Shown here piece by piece: positions 27,000 to 37,798 of a DNA stretch of 64,000 nucleotides (positions are counted from its first letter, which is position 1; each line of letters begins with the position of its first letter). The position numbers and the translations under genes were made by a program. Where the stretch lies: contig NZ_CP040231.1 of NCBI RefSeq assembly GCF_006228325.1, positions 1,437,001 to 1,501,000 of the forward strand, read 5' to 3'. This DNA comes from Streptococcus sp. 1643 (lineage in GTDB: Bacteria; Bacillota; Bacilli; Lactobacillales; Streptococcaceae). The notes below the pieces were generated by a model that was given only the letters and a program-made list of their open reading frames with translations, had not been told where the DNA came from and ran no database searches.

Positions 27000-28316
27000 C
27001 TATTCTGATATCTTGCGAAATTGGCTAATAAAGAATCCATCACTTCCATACAATTCTGGAGTAATCAGGATACAGCCATCTTTCAGGATATCTTTACATT
27101 CGTGTTCTAGTTTAACCTGCTCGAACTCGGGATGACTTTCTAAAAACGCCTTGACGACTTGAAAGTTCTCCTCAGAGACAATAGTACAGGTACTATACGT
27201 TATTATACCACCTTTTCGTAGTGTTTGACAAACACTACCTAATATTTCCAGCTGAATTTCCTGTAAGGAGGTGAAATCTGCCGTTTCTTTATTGTATTTG
27301 ATGTCTGGTTTGCGACGTAAAAGTCCAATCCCAGAACAAGGAGCATCTACTAAAATCTTATCAAAAGAGTCCTTTTCAAAAAACTCATGCACTTTTCTGG
27401 CATCCAATTTTTGCGTTTGCACTCGATCTGCCACAGCCAAACGCTCTGCATTTTCTTGGATCAAGTCCAACTTATGATCATAAAGATCCAAAGCCGTCAC
27501 CTTACCGGACGTGAGGTAAGAAGCCATATGGGCTGTTTTTCCACCCGGAGCAGCACAGGCATCCAGGACCTGTTCATGGCCTTGTAGATCAAGAGTCGGA
27601 GCAACCAGTTGACTGGACTCGTCTTGGATGGTTATAGCCCCTTCTGCGAACAAATCATGTCCTGCAAAGTGGCCTTGCTCCTTGACCAGACCAGTGGCCG
27701 CCAAAGGGGAATCGGTCGCTTCTAACAAAGCTTTGATTTCCTCTTTTCGGCTCAAATCAGCTACACGGATACTGGCTTTGTTGCGCACCAAGAGACTTTT
27801 AAAGATGGCTTGTGCTCGCTCTTCACCGTATTCTTCCTTGAGTTTAGATACTAGCCAAACTGGGAGAGAATAGGTAAAGGAATCACGCTTATTTTTTCGC
27901 TTAATGCTGTCAATATCTGGCCAGCCTTCTCGTAAGATACGACGCAGGACGGCGTTGACCAATTTCTCACTGCCTTTTTTACGGGCTTTGGCTAGCTCTA
28001 CCGCTTCATTAACAACAGCGTGATTAGGAACCTTATCCAGATACCGAAGTTGGTAGGCGCTCAGAAGGAGCAGGATATAGAGCCAGTTATCTAACTTATC
28101 TCTGTCTTCGATAAAGTGGGACAGATACCATTCCAGAGTGAGTTTTCGGGCTACCGTTCCGTAGATAATCTCTGTCACCAACCCCTTATCTGCTACTGAG
28201 AGGTGACTGCCCTTGAGGTGTTTATTTAAGGCAATATTGGAATATGCTTGGTTAACCAAAACATCCTCTAGCACTGCTAGAGCAAGACTTCTAGCCGTTT
28301 CTACTTTAGTCACCAA
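27000..28316 (-). CDS. rsmB: 16S rRNA (cytosine967-C5)-methyltransferase
   Basis: RsmB (Sun) methylates C967 of 16S rRNA with SAM. The 438 residues have an N-terminal NusB-like RNA-binding domain ([31 protein letters not shown]) and a C-terminal Rossmann methyltransferase ([14 protein letters not shown] for [18 protein letters not shown] and YSTCTI with the two catalytic-site Cys). It overlaps the end of fmt by 11 bases, the common fmt-rsmB arrangement. Confidence 0.96.
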   Translation of the reverse strand: MVTKVETARSLALAVLEDVLVNQAYSNIALNKHLKGSHLSVADKGLVTEIIYGTVARKLTLEWYLSHFIEDRDKLDNWLYILLLLSAYQLRYLDKVPNHAVVNEAVELAKARKKGSEKLVNAVLRRILREGWPDIDSIKRKNKRDSFTYSLPVWLVSKLKEEYGEERAQAIFKSLLVRNKASIRVADLSRKEEIKALLEATDSPLAATGLVKEQGHFAGHDLFAEGAITIQDESSQLVAPTLDLQGHEQVLDACAAPGGKTAHMASYLTSGKVTALDLYDHKLDLIQENAERLAVADRVQTQKLDARKVHEFFEKDSFDKILVDAPCSGIGLLRRKPDIKYNKETADFTSLQEIQLEILGSVCQTLRKGGIITYSTCTIVSEENFQVVKAFLESHPEFEQVKLEHECKDILKDGCILITPELYGSDGFFISQFRKISE

Positions 28317-29241
28317 ATCGTTCTCCTACAGTCAATGTCCGTCCAACTCCATTGAGGAAGGAAGAAATGTCCATCTTAGGCTTTCCAGCTGGCTGGACTT
28401 GCTTGAGAGATAGGGCACCTTCTGCCGTTGCGACGATCAATTCCTTCTTGCTAATAGACAGAATCTCACCTGGATTTCCCTGATCTTCTACTGGTAGAGC
28501 TTCATAAATTTTAAAGCGGTCTCCCTTGAGAAAAGTGTGGGCAACAGGCCATGGATTCATGCCACGGATTTGGTTGAAGAGTTGACGGTTAGTCTTATTC
28601 CAGTCCAACTTTTCTTCCTCTGGTTTGATATTTGGCGAGAAAGTGACCTGACTTGGGTCCTGAGGCACAGGTTTGATCTCCCCAGCAATATAGCCAGGAA
28701 GGGTGTCCAAAAGCAAGTCACGACCAACAATCGCTAATTTCTCAAACAAGGTGCCGACATTGTCCTCATCTGTGATAGGAATGCTACGACGAGAAATCAT
28801 ATCTCCTGCATCCATTTCCTTAACCATCTCCATAATGGTCACACCAGCTTCCTCATCCCCTTGAATCAAGGCATAATGAATGGGTGCACCACCACGGTGT
28901 TTTGGAAGGAGGGAAGCGTGAACGTTGACCGCAAAGTTCATGCTATCAAGAAGTTTACTTGGGAGGAACTGCCCAAAAGCAGCGGTCACAATCCCATCCG
29001 CCCCTAGCTTCATAATGGCTTCCATCTCTGGGCTTCCAGATAATTTTTCAGGTTGGTAGATGGGAAGGCCTGCTTCTTTGGCAGCCTGCTTGACTGGGGT
29101 TTCTTGGATGACTTTTTTACGACCGACAGCGCGATCTGGCTGGGTTACAACAGCTAGAATCTCGTAACGGTCATCTGATAACAACCCCTTCAAAACTGTT
29201 GCTGAAAAGTCGGGTGTCCCCATAAAGATTAGTTTTGTCAT
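28306..29241 (-). CDS. fmt: Methionyl-tRNA formyltransferase
   Basis: Fmt formylates Met-tRNAi using 10-formyl-THF for translation initiation. The 311 residues start [19 protein letters not shown]. The catalytic motif region [30 protein letters not shown] holds Asn, His and the downstream Asp of the family. The C-terminal OB-like tRNA-binding domain includes [11 protein letters not shown]. It lies 12 bases after priA. Confidence 0.97.
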   Translation of the reverse strand: MTKLIFMGTPDFSATVLKGLLSDDRYEILAVVTQPDRAVGRKKVIQETPVKQAAKEAGLPIYQPEKLSGSPEMEAIMKLGADGIVTAAFGQFLPSKLLDSMNFAVNVHASLLPKHRGGAPIHYALIQGDEEAGVTIMEMVKEMDAGDMISRRSIPITDEDNVGTLFEKLAIVGRDLLLDTLPGYIAGEIKPVPQDPSQVTFSPNIKPEEEKLDWNKTNRQLFNQIRGMNPWPVAHTFLKGDRFKIYEALPVEDQGNPGEILSISKKELIVATAEGALSLKQVQPAGKPKMDISSFLNGVGRTLTVGERFGD

Positions 29242-29253
29242 TTCTTCTCCTTC

Positions 29254-31650
29254 TTATAAAAATTGCTGCGGCTCATGGTCAATGCTGAGACGGAGCTCGC
29301 TATTTTCCCGTTCTTGAGTCAAGGCCAAAACTCGATTGAGAGTTGGTCCCAGCTCATCTTCTAAACGGTATTTAATCAAAATCTGATAATGATAAAGGTT
29401 GTGGGTACGTGCGATGGGTTTAGGCGTTGGTCCAAGGATTTTACTAGTTTCCGATAAACCTGAGCGCAAAATTCCCATGACTTCATAGGCACGTTTGACA
29501 ACCTCTTCTTCTTTCTTGTGAGAGAGGGTAATCCCAATAGTGAAATAATAAGGCGGATAGCCGAGTTGGCGCCTGATGCTCATTTCATAGGCGTAAAAGC
29601 CTTCATAGTCCTGATCTTTTGCAAAACGAATGGCATAGTGCTCAGGATTGTAAGACTGGATCAAAACCTGCCCAGCCTTTTCTGCACGACCTGCGCGACC
29701 AGCCACCTGAGTTAAGAGCTGGAAGGTTCTCTCAGAGGAACGGAAATCTGGCAGATTTAAGGCCGTATCCGCATTAAGCACTCCGACTAGGGTCACATTT
29801 GGAAAATCCAAGCCCTTAGCAATCATCTGAGTTCCCAGCAAGATATCTGCTTCCCCTCGGCCAAACTGGTCAAGAAGAGCTTGGTGACTGCCTTTCTTAC
29901 GGGTCGTATCCACATCCATCCGTAGAATGCGAGCCTGAGGAAAGAGATCTGCTAGTTCATCATATGCTTTCTGAGTCCCCGTACCGTAGTAGCGAATACT
30001 GCGGCTCTGACAGTTGGGACAGACATGAGGAATTCCCTTGGAAAAGCCACAGTAATGGCAGTTCATGGTCTTGGTATCCATGTGGAGAGTCAGAGAAATG
30101 TCACAGTTGGGGCAGCTATCTACCGTCCCACACTCCCGACACATAACAAAGCTAGAATAACCCCGACGGTTGAGCATGAGGACTACCTGCTCTTTTTTAT
30201 CCAAACGGTCTTGGATGGCCTCTAGCAAAGGAGGCGTAAAGTTTGACGTCTCATTCTGCCCGATATAGTCACGAAAGTCAATCACTTGAACCTCAGGAAT
30301 AGTGGCCAAAGGATTGGCCCGTTGGGTCAGGCGTAAGTGTTGATAGACGCCTTTTCCAGCCCGCGCACGGCTTTCTAAGCTCGGTGTCGCTGAGCCAAGG
30401 ACTAGGGCTGCTTGATTGTACTGGGCCCGTAGAATGGCGACCTCTCTAGCATGATAACGGGGATTGCTGTCTTGTTTGTAGCTAGCTTCATGCTCTTCGT
30501 CGATAATTATAACACCTAGATTTTTCAAAGGAGCAAAGATAGCTGATCGAGCGCCAACAACAACTTGGGCATCGCCACGCTCAACCTTGCGCCATTCGTC
30601 GTACTTTTCACCATTGGACAGGCCTGAGTGAAGAATGGCTACTTTCTCACCAAATCGAGCAATAAAACGCTCCGTCATTTGTGGCGTCAGAGAAATCTCA
30701 GGCACCAGCAAAATAGCCGTCTTACCCTTATCCAAGGCTCCTTGGATAATCTGCAAGTAAACCTCCGTTTTCCCACTTCCTGTAATCCCTTGAAGGAGGA
30801 ATGGAGGCTGTTGACTACCAATAGCACTGACAACCGCATCGCGAGCTTGTCTTTGCTCTGGGTTCAGCTCCAAAGGTGTACTTGCTTCAATGCCTTCAAA
30901 ATAAGCAGCTGAACGTTGCACTTCCTTTTGGACTAGAGTTAAAGCTCCTTGCTCCACAAAAAAGTTGACTTGCTCCCGTGAGTAGGATTCTAACAAGCTA
31001 GCCAGAGGAGCACTTTCAGGATGAGACAGCAGATAATCTCTCAGCTCTGCCTTTTTCTTAGCACGCGCAGAAATCTCAATCCGCTCTAGCTGAGTAGCAT
31101 CAACCTCATACCAAGACTGGGTCTTGACCTTCTTTTGATCGACTGCCTGGTATTCTAAACGGAGTAGCCCTTTTCTAGTCAAGCGCATCATTTCTGCCTG
31201 TTTGGCCAAATCTAGAGAAGAAAAGGCTAGCGAAGCTTCTGAACCAAACAAACGCTCTCGGTCTGCCTGACTGAGACCTTCTAAAGGATAAAGAATCTTA
31301 TCATAACTGGAGTTTAAAAATCCCGGCAACATGGCTTTTAGAATGGAGATTTTATAAGAAAAGACAGACTTGCGTAACTCCTCAGCCAGCCAGAGTTGCT
31401 CTTGAGTCAAGACGGGAGAAAAGTCTAGCACCTCTGCAATCTCCTTCAAGTCCTGACCTTCCATCTCTTCATCCGACTGGGACTCCAGGCCAAGCACAAT
31501 CCCTTGTATCAAACGATTACCCTTGCCGAAGGGGACATGAACCCGCATACCGACTTCCAGCATCTCTACAAATTCCTCAGGGACCTTATAACTATAGGGC
31601 TGGTCCGTCTGCATAAGGGGAACATCCACAATAATCTTTACGATTGCCAT
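29254..31650 (-). CDS. priA: Primosomal replication restart helicase
   Basis: PriA reloads the replisome at stalled forks. The 798 residues include a DNA-binding N-terminus (PYSYKVPEEF), Walker A GITGSGKTEVY, DEEH, a zinc module of Cys pairs (CRECGTVDSCPNCD and CHYCG ... CPNCQ), and helicase motifs LVPEISLTPQM and GLDFPNVTLVGV. Length agrees with Gram-positive PriA. The neighbourhood rpoZ-priA-fmt-rsmB is standard for streptococci. Confidence 0.97.
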   Translation of the reverse strand: MAIVKIIVDVPLMQTDQPYSYKVPEEFVEMLEVGMRVHVPFGKGNRLIQGIVLGLESQSDEEMEGQDLKEIAEVLDFSPVLTQEQLWLAEELRKSVFSYKISILKAMLPGFLNSSYDKILYPLEGLSQADRERLFGSEASLAFSSLDLAKQAEMMRLTRKGLLRLEYQAVDQKKVKTQSWYEVDATQLERIEISARAKKKAELRDYLLSHPESAPLASLLESYSREQVNFFVEQGALTLVQKEVQRSAAYFEGIEASTPLELNPEQRQARDAVVSAIGSQQPPFLLQGITGSGKTEVYLQIIQGALDKGKTAILLVPEISLTPQMTERFIARFGEKVAILHSGLSNGEKYDEWRKVERGDAQVVVGARSAIFAPLKNLGVIIIDEEHEASYKQDSNPRYHAREVAILRAQYNQAALVLGSATPSLESRARAGKGVYQHLRLTQRANPLATIPEVQVIDFRDYIGQNETSNFTPPLLEAIQDRLDKKEQVVLMLNRRGYSSFVMCRECGTVDSCPNCDISLTLHMDTKTMNCHYCGFSKGIPHVCPNCQSRSIRYYGTGTQKAYDELADLFPQARILRMDVDTTRKKGSHQALLDQFGRGEADILLGTQMIAKGLDFPNVTLVGVLNADTALNLPDFRSSERTFQLLTQVAGRAGRAEKAGQVLIQSYNPEHYAIRFAKDQDYEGFYAYEMSIRRQLGYPPYYFTIGITLSHKKEEEVVKRAYEVMGILRSGLSETSKILGPTPKPIARTHNLYHYQILIKYRLEDELGPTLNRVLALTQERENSELRLSIDHEPQQFL

Positions 31651-31715
31651 CTTCTCACCTCCTCCTTGTCAGTACATTCTTGCAATAGAAAAAATAAGAT
31701 TGAGTCCCCCCAACC

Positions 31716-32030
31716 TTAAATTTTTTCACCATCTTCTTTTTCTTTAGCGATTTGCTCTTTGATTTTCTTTTCTTCTTCTTCTTTGCGGCGTTTTTCTTCT
31801 TCGATACGGAGACGAACCGCTTCACGTTTTCCTTCTGGATCTGGGTGAATGGTTACATTTCCAGACTCAATTTCTTCCAAAGCACGAAGAGTTGATTTTT
31901 CAGACTTAAACTCTTGAGTTGCTGGCGCGCCTGCTTCTAGTTCGTGGGCACGCTTTGCTTCCAAGATTACGAGTGAATATTTTGATGGTACCTTGTCCAG
32001 CAAGGTATCGATAGAGGGTTTTAACATCAT
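31716..32030 (-). CDS. rpoZ: RNA polymerase omega subunit
   Basis: Omega helps assemble and stabilise RNA polymerase around beta-prime. The 104 residues start [31 protein letters not shown], the conserved fold, followed by a charged Glu/Lys coiled-coil tail typical of streptococcal omega. It follows gmk closely (24 bases), as in many Firmicutes. Confidence 0.95.
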   Translation of the reverse strand: MMLKPSIDTLLDKVPSKYSLVILEAKRAHELEAGAPATQEFKSEKSTLRALEEIESGNVTIHPDPEGKREAVRLRIEEEKRRKEEEEKKIKEQIAKEKEDGEKI

Positions 32031-32054
32031 TTGCTTGTACCTGTTTCCTATAGT

Positions 32055-32747
<693 letters not shown>

Positions 32748-32785
32748 TTATCCTTCTACAGTCTTTCTATCTAGTGTAACAAAAA

Positions 32786-32806
32786 AGCAGTAATATTTCA
32801 ACTGCT
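32786..32806 (-). terminator. Terminator after rny
   Basis: AGCAGT (32786-32791) pairs with ACTGCT (32801-32806). On the minus strand the stem is followed by TTTTTTG. It sits ten bases past the rny stop. Confidence 0.7.
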
Positions 32807-32815
32807 CTTTCTTAT

Positions 32816-34429
32816 TTATTTAGCATAATCTACTGCACGAAGTTCGCGGATCACGGTTACCTTGATATTTCCTGGGTAATCGAGATTATTTTCAATTTTC
32901 TCACGAACTTTGTGAGCCAAGATTGTGACTTTGTCGTCTTTGATTTGTCCTGGATTTACCATGATACGGATTTCACGTCCTGCTTGAAGGGCAAAGCTAT
33001 TTTGCACTCCTTCAAAGCCATTGGCGATTTCTTCCAAATCATGGAGACGCTTGATATAGCTTTCAAGAGACTCACTACGAGCACCTGGACGCGCTGCACT
33101 CAAGGCATCTGCTGCAGCAACGATTACTGCAATGACACTTTCGGCTTCGACATCCCCGTGATGGCTAGCAATGGTATTGACCACAACTGGGTGTTCCTTG
33201 TACTTACGAGCCAATTCCGTACCAATCTCAACGTGGCTACCTTCAACCTCGCGGTCAATAGCTTTCCCGATGTCGTGAAGGAATCCAGCACGACGGGCAA
33301 GAGCTGCATTTTCACCAAGTTCACTGGCGATGATACCAGATAACTTAGCAACCTCAATCGAATGACGCAAGACATTTTGTCCATAAGAAGTACGGAACTG
33401 CAAGCGTCCCATGATTTTCATCAAGTCTGGATGGAGGTTCGGCGCACCAATCTCATAGGCAGCAGCCTCCCCATATTCACGGATTTTATTGTCAATCTCC
33501 TGACGGTTTTTCTCCACCAACTCCTCGATACGAGCTGGGTGGATACGGCCATCCTTGAGCAACATTTCCATGGTCATACGAGCAATTTCACGACGAATCG
33601 GATCAAATCCTGACAAGGTTACCACTTCCGGTGTATCGTCGATAATCACATCGACCCCTGTCAAACTTTCAAAGGTACGAATGTTTCGACCTTCACGACC
33701 GATAATGCGTCCCTTCATGGTATCGTCTGGTAGATGAACTGTAGAGTTTGTTGACTCCGCTACATACTCACCAGCGATACGCTGCATAGCCTGAACCAAG
33801 ATATCTTTCGCAATCTTGTCTGAACGTTCCTTCACTTCTTGCTCAGCCTCACGAATGCGGCTAGCAATTTCCTTGGTCAAGTTTTCCTCTGTTTGAGCCA
33901 AGATAATATCTCGAGCCTCAGTTTGGGAAAGGGAGCTGATACGTTCAAGTTCAGCTTCTTTTTGTCTTTCGACTTCCTCTAATTGCTCTTCACGTGCATC
34001 AAGGTTTTTTGCTCTATCAGAAATACTTTGTTCTTTTTGTTCAAGTGTTTTTTCTTTGTTCGTCAAATTGTCGTCTTTGCGGTCAAGACTCGTTGCACGT
34101 TCCGTCAAACGACTTTCAATTTGCTTGAGTTCCTGACGTTCTGACTTAAATTCAGCGTCCACTTCTTCACGGTATTTTCTGGCTTCCTCTTTGGCCTCCA
34201 ATAGTGCTTCTTTTTTAAGAGACTTGCTTTCACTCTTAGCTTCATTTAGTAATAAATCCGCTTCGCGCTCAGCTTGTCCTCGTAAATTAGTTGCTTCTTG
34301 TTCAGCATTTAGAAGCATCAACTCTGCAGCTTCTTGAGATGATTTCATCTTAGCTGAGATGCTGACATATCCAATGACTAAACCAATGATGACGGCAAAA
34401 ACAGCAATCGCAAGTGTCATGATTTCCAT
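32816..34429 (-). CDS. rny: Ribonuclease Y
   Basis: RNase Y is a membrane-anchored endoribonuclease that starts mRNA decay. The 537 residues have an N-terminal membrane helix (about 4-24), a long charged coiled coil to about residue 200, a KH domain ([21 protein letters not shown]), and an HD domain ([32 protein letters not shown]). GAGG lies before the ATG. It stands alone between two terminated neighbours. Confidence 0.97.
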   Translation of the reverse strand: MEIMTLAIAVFAVIIGLVIGYVSISAKMKSSQEAAELMLLNAEQEATNLRGQAEREADLLLNEAKSESKSLKKEALLEAKEEARKYREEVDAEFKSERQELKQIESRLTERATSLDRKDDNLTNKEKTLEQKEQSISDRAKNLDAREEQLEEVERQKEAELERISSLSQTEARDIILAQTEENLTKEIASRIREAEQEVKERSDKIAKDILVQAMQRIAGEYVAESTNSTVHLPDDTMKGRIIGREGRNIRTFESLTGVDVIIDDTPEVVTLSGFDPIRREIARMTMEMLLKDGRIHPARIEELVEKNRQEIDNKIREYGEAAAYEIGAPNLHPDLMKIMGRLQFRTSYGQNVLRHSIEVAKLSGIIASELGENAALARRAGFLHDIGKAIDREVEGSHVEIGTELARKYKEHPVVVNTIASHHGDVEAESVIAVIVAAADALSAARPGARSESLESYIKRLHDLEEIANGFEGVQNSFALQAGREIRIMVNPGQIKDDKVTILAHKVREKIENNLDYPGNIKVTVIRELRAVDYAK

Positions 34430-34607
34430 GTTTTTACCTCATTAAATTGTTTATCGAATGACATACATTCCTTAATATTCTATCATAAAAAACCGATTTC
34501 CACAAACCCAAATTGAAGAGTTTTGTGTGAATTTTTGAAGAAATCCCTTAGATTTTCAAGTAAAATTAAGAATCTTTAAAAATTTAAATTTCCACGAAAA
34601 ACGAAGC

Positions 34608-34636
34608 AAAAAAGCCTACCTTTCAGTAGACTTAGT
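34608..34636 (-). repeat. Stop-codon-plus-terminator repeat, copy 1 (end of yoeB)
   Basis: These 29 bases are 27/29 identical to 35253-35281. Each copy starts with the gene's TAA stop at the same offset and then forms AGTCTAC-loop-GTRGRCT followed by T6 on the minus strand, a Rho-independent terminator. Copy 1 ends yoeB; copy 2 ends tmcAL. The pair brackets the toxin-antitoxin module. Confidence 0.85.
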
Positions 34637-34886
34637 AATGATCTTTGAAGGACAAGAAAGCCACGCTATCTCCATCTATCATATAAATCAAGCGATTTTC
34701 TGCATCAATGCGCCGTGACCAAGCTCCTTGGTAGTCATACTTGAGTGGCTCTGGTTTACCTATTCCTGAAAAAGGATCGCGTTGAATATCCTTGATTAGT
34801 TTATTGATTCTTTTTAATGTTTTCTTATCTTGGTTTTGCCAATAGCAATAATCTGCCCAGGCATCTTCTGTAAACTTGAGCAGCAT
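34632..34886 (-). CDS. yoeB: Txe/YoeB family toxin mRNA interferase
   Basis: YoeB cuts mRNA at the ribosomal A site. The 84 residues match E. coli YoeB length, and the catalytic residues fall at the same numbers: Glu46 (KPEPLK), Arg65 (ENRLIY), His83 and Tyr84 (the last two residues, DHY). The gene begins 3 bases after the yefM stop, so antitoxin and toxin are coupled. All key residues are present, so it is probably active. Confidence 0.93.
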   Translation of the reverse strand: MLLKFTEDAWADYCYWQNQDKKTLKRINKLIKDIQRDPFSGIGKPEPLKYDYQGAWSRRIDAENRLIYMIDGDSVAFLSFKDHY

Positions 34887-34889
34887 TTC

Positions 34890-35144
34890 TCACTCCTCAA
34901 TCACATGTACCTGAGTACTTCCAGCTCGGACTTGAGCCATTCCTCGCAAGACCTTGTCAGAAAGTCCCTTGTTTTGAGCGATTCTCAGGGTTTCCTGAAT
35001 ACTATCCCACTCGCTCTTTGAAAGGACTACAATATCCTCATCTGGATTTTTATTGACCACCGTTAAAGGCTCAAATTCATCGTTTACCTTCTTCATGTAG
35101 TCTTTTAAATGATTTCGGAATGTTGAGTAAAGAACTGCTTCCAT
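34890..35144 (-). CDS. yefM: YefM/Phd family antitoxin
   Basis: The 84-residue antitoxin (MEAVLYSTFRNHLKDYMKKVND, then VVLSKSEWDSIQETLRI) fits the YefM/Phd fold, which binds DNA with its N-terminus and YoeB with its C-terminus. I chose the ATG at 35144 with GAGG 7 bases upstream over the ATG at 35150 (1 base) and an open frame to 35264. A good promoter and a TGTACA operator core lie just upstream, consistent with autoregulation. Confidence 0.93.
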   Translation of the reverse strand: MEAVLYSTFRNHLKDYMKKVNDEFEPLTVVNKNPDEDIVVLSKSEWDSIQETLRIAQNKGLSDKVLRGMAQVRAGSTQVHVIEE

Positions 35145-35174
35145 AACCATACCTCGTTTTACCTCTTTTCCACT

Positions 35175-35215
35175 ATTATACACGAAAAGAAAAAAATTGT
35201 CAGGAAATTGTACAA
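35175..35215 (-). promoter_or_regulatory. yefM-yoeB promoter with YefM operator core
   Basis: On the minus strand CTGACA (35198-35203), 17 bases and TATAAT (35175-35180) make a near-consensus promoter. TTGTACAA (35208-35215), containing TGTACA, abuts the -35; E. coli YefM recognises palindromes with a TGTACA core. Binding here is inferred from that similarity. Confidence 0.75.
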
Positions 35216-35252
35216 GATTTTTCTTTTCTATCTCTTTATTCGAAAATCTTCT

Positions 35253-35281
35253 AAAAAAGTCCACCTTTCAGTAGACTTAGT
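35253..35281 (-). repeat. Stop-codon-plus-terminator repeat, copy 2 (end of tmcAL)
   Basis: Direct repeat partner of 34608-34636, holding the tmcAL TAA stop and an AGTCTAC/GTGGACT stem followed by T6 on the minus strand. It is both the tmcAL terminator and the upstream boundary of the yefM-yoeB module. Confidence 0.85.
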
Positions 35282-36374
35282 TTGTTTCTATTCTAATCGG
35301 GACTCTGCCGAAATTCTGCTCTACGATGCTTGGCTGTCCTAGTTGGTAAATCTGATCTGCCTTTTGGGTCATGGTATCCCAAGGTTCTTTGCCAATTCGG
35401 CTGACTAGATGGACCTGCTCTTTCAGAGACTTGAGATGTTGTCTGCCTTTTTCTGTAAATCCTAGGACATGGATGGCTTCTGGCAAATCACTTTCTCTGG
35501 CCTGCACCAAAATATAGGTCAAGAGGCGTCTGACACGCGCTTTTGTGTAACGTTTGGTCGCAACTACCTCGACCAATTCCTCCACAGACTGGACCGTCTT
35601 GATGGCATCCTTGATGCGTACAGCCATTTCTTGATTGACCTGATAGATGGCGGTTAGGTCTGAATTTGACAAGATTTGATAGCGGAGCAAGGGAAAATAG
35701 TCATCCCAGCTCACCTTACTGGTCTGCTCAAAGAGGGCAACAGAAGGCATAAAGCGTTCTAAGAAACCTTGGTCTGATTGATGCTGACGAAGGGCTGTCG
35801 CCGAGGCAAAGTCCACATCCTTGTCCACAGAATGATAACCCGCTCCTTGACGCTGAATCGGATGCAACTTGATGTTTCGTCCCGCAACTGCCTTTGCATA
35901 GGCCAGAGCAAGAACATGATTGGGCGTGTTGCCAGAAAAATCCAGACCTGCAAATTCCTTCCACATGGCTTGGGTTTTCTGAGGATAGGAGAGGGAATCA
36001 GGCAGATTTTCCACAAAATTCTCCATCTCAGCACCTTGCTCCGTGTATAGGTCAGCAATTTTCTGATAATCCAGAACTTCCTCCGTCCCGAAAGCTAGAG
36101 TATCAATCCCCAAGCGAGCCAAGATATCCACAGCTCCTTGACCGAAGAAATCAGCTGCCTGAACACTAACTAAAAAGGGCAATTCCACGACCAAGTCTGC
36201 GCCATTTTCCAGCGCCATCTGGGTCCGTGTCCACTTGTCCACGATAGCCGGCTCTCCTCGTTGCATGAAATTTCCAGACATGGCAACGATTTTCAGTCCC
36301 TCCGCCTGCTCCAGCAGGTATTTGTGCCCATTATGAAAAGGATTGAACTCCGCGATAATACCTGTGATGATCAT
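35277..36374 (-). CDS. tmcAL: tRNA(Met) cytidine acetate ligase (TmcAL/YlbM)
   Basis: TmcAL makes N4-acetylcytidine at the wobble base of elongator tRNA(Met), using acetate and ATP. The 365 residues begin [24 protein letters not shown], the nucleotidyltransferase HxGH-like motif, and include [24 protein letters not shown] and GAGYHSVD, conserved in YlbM. It lies 10 bases after the SAM methyltransferase gene and is followed by a terminator. Confidence 0.92.
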   Translation of the reverse strand: MIITGIIAEFNPFHNGHKYLLEQAEGLKIVAMSGNFMQRGEPAIVDKWTRTQMALENGADLVVELPFLVSVQAADFFGQGAVDILARLGIDTLAFGTEEVLDYQKIADLYTEQGAEMENFVENLPDSLSYPQKTQAMWKEFAGLDFSGNTPNHVLALAYAKAVAGRNIKLHPIQRQGAGYHSVDKDVDFASATALRQHQSDQGFLERFMPSVALFEQTSKVSWDDYFPLLRYQILSNSDLTAIYQVNQEMAVRIKDAIKTVQSVEELVEVVATKRYTKARVRRLLTYILVQARESDLPEAIHVLGFTEKGRQHLKSLKEQVHLVSRIGKEPWDTMTQKADQIYQLGQPSIVEQNFGRVPIRIETN

Positions 36375-36383
36375 AGAAATCTC

Positions 36384-37124
36384 CTACTTCTGCGCGACAA
36401 AAAACCAACGGGTGCTAGTTTCTGTTGGTTCCTTGTCCTCAAAGTCCGCATAGAGTTTGAAAGACTTGAAACCGGCCTGTTCCAGCAATATATCATAGGT
36501 CAAGACCTCATAGGTCCGCTCCTCATGCACTTCATCGTGGCGACTAAAGGAACCGTCAGCCTCCTTGATAAAGAAGGTCAACTCATGCACGATGGAGTGA
36601 GGTGCTTCGTCCTCATAGGTGTCCCAAAGCATGGCAAAATCTTCCGCATTTTCATGATAAGAATAGCCTGGAAAAACCTCATCCGTCTGGTAGGTTGAAT
36701 GCACGTCAAAGATGAAAACTCCGTCTTCATTGAGGGCATTATAGACTTCCTTAAAGACGTCTCCTACCTCTACCTCATCCTGCATGTAGCAGATAGAGTC
36801 CGAATAACACGTGACAAAGTCGTATTGACCTGCCTTGGACAAATCCAGCATATTGCCTTCAATAAAATCAATCTTTTGCTTGGCTGAAGCAGCTCTCTTC
36901 TCCGCAATCTTCAACATATCCGCGCTCAAGTCAAGTCCTGTCACATCAAAGCCAGCCTGAGAAAAGCGGACAGACTGGATACCTGTTCCACAAGCCAATT
37001 CCAAAAGCTTCTTTCTCTCCTTGGTCTTAGGCAAATGACGCAGAGAAAAATCCGTCCATTTATCATATAAACTATCATCCATCACAGCATCGTAAACAGC
37101 CGCAAAGGTTTCGTAAGTTGCCAT
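36384..37124 (-). CDS. Class I SAM-dependent methyltransferase
   Basis: The 246-residue protein starts MATYETFAAVYDAVMDDSLYDKW and has the Rossmann SAM motif LLELACGTGIQSVRFSQAGFDVTGLDLSADML followed by FVTCYSDSICY. It belongs to the large cytoplasmic methyltransferase group that often neighbours rsfS and tmcAL in streptococci. The substrate is unknown. The frame is open to 37193, but the extra part is repeat-element sequence (family-A copy A4). The ribosome site is weak, so expression may depend on the upstream element or on read-through from rsfS. Confidence 0.85.
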   Translation of the reverse strand: MATYETFAAVYDAVMDDSLYDKWTDFSLRHLPKTKERKKLLELACGTGIQSVRFSQAGFDVTGLDLSADMLKIAEKRAASAKQKIDFIEGNMLDLSKAGQYDFVTCYSDSICYMQDEVEVGDVFKEVYNALNEDGVFIFDVHSTYQTDEVFPGYSYHENAEDFAMLWDTYEDEAPHSIVHELTFFIKEADGSFSRHDEVHEERTYEVLTYDILLEQAGFKSFKLYADFEDKEPTETSTRWFFVAQK

Positions 37125-37138
37125 AATCATGATACCAA

Positions 37139-37226
37139 GTCCGCCCGTAATCGGAATGAAAATTAGGAGCTTGACGATGGAGCCGAGCTCCAAGGAAGGC
37201 TATCTATTTTCCGGCGATTACAGGAC
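37139..37226. repeat. Family-A stem-loop element, copy A4
   Basis: Outer arms GTCC (37139-37142)/GGAC (37223-37226) and GTAATCG (37147-37153)/CGATTAC (37215-37221) enclose the family core AAAATTAGGAGCTT ... GGAAGGCTATCTATTTT and a 5-bp hairpin GGAGC-cga-GCTCC (37179-37191). It ends 14 bases before the methyltransferase ATG. Confidence 0.65.
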
Positions 37227-37252
37227 GGGTTCAAATCCTTTCTAAGATACAA

Positions 37253-37378
37253 AGAGCGTTAAAAGCAAGGAGAAAATAGGAAACTTTCTGCTGTATCGTC
37301 AGATACAAAGGAAGTTACTCTTTTTCTCGCAGCTTTTAGCTCATGTTCAGTTTCGAGATGAACAAAACACAACGCTCT
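37253..37378. repeat. Family-A stem-loop element, copy A3
   Basis: AGAGCGTT (37253-37260) and AACGCTCT (37371-37378) close a branch holding the AAAAGC/GCTTTT stem (37261-37266, 37332-37337), the family core AAAATAGGAAACT ... GGAAGTTACTCTTTTT, an inner hairpin GTATC-gtca-GATAC (37293-37306) and a second hairpin TGTTCA/TGAACA (37344-37364). With A4 it fills the 320-base gap between rsfS and the methyltransferase gene. Confidence 0.68.
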
Positions 37379-37444
37379 CACCTTTCTATCCATTTTTTCT
37401 AAAATAAGCAAATAAACCCAGTTGACTGCAACTGAGTTCATCTA

Positions 37445-37798
<354 letters not shown>

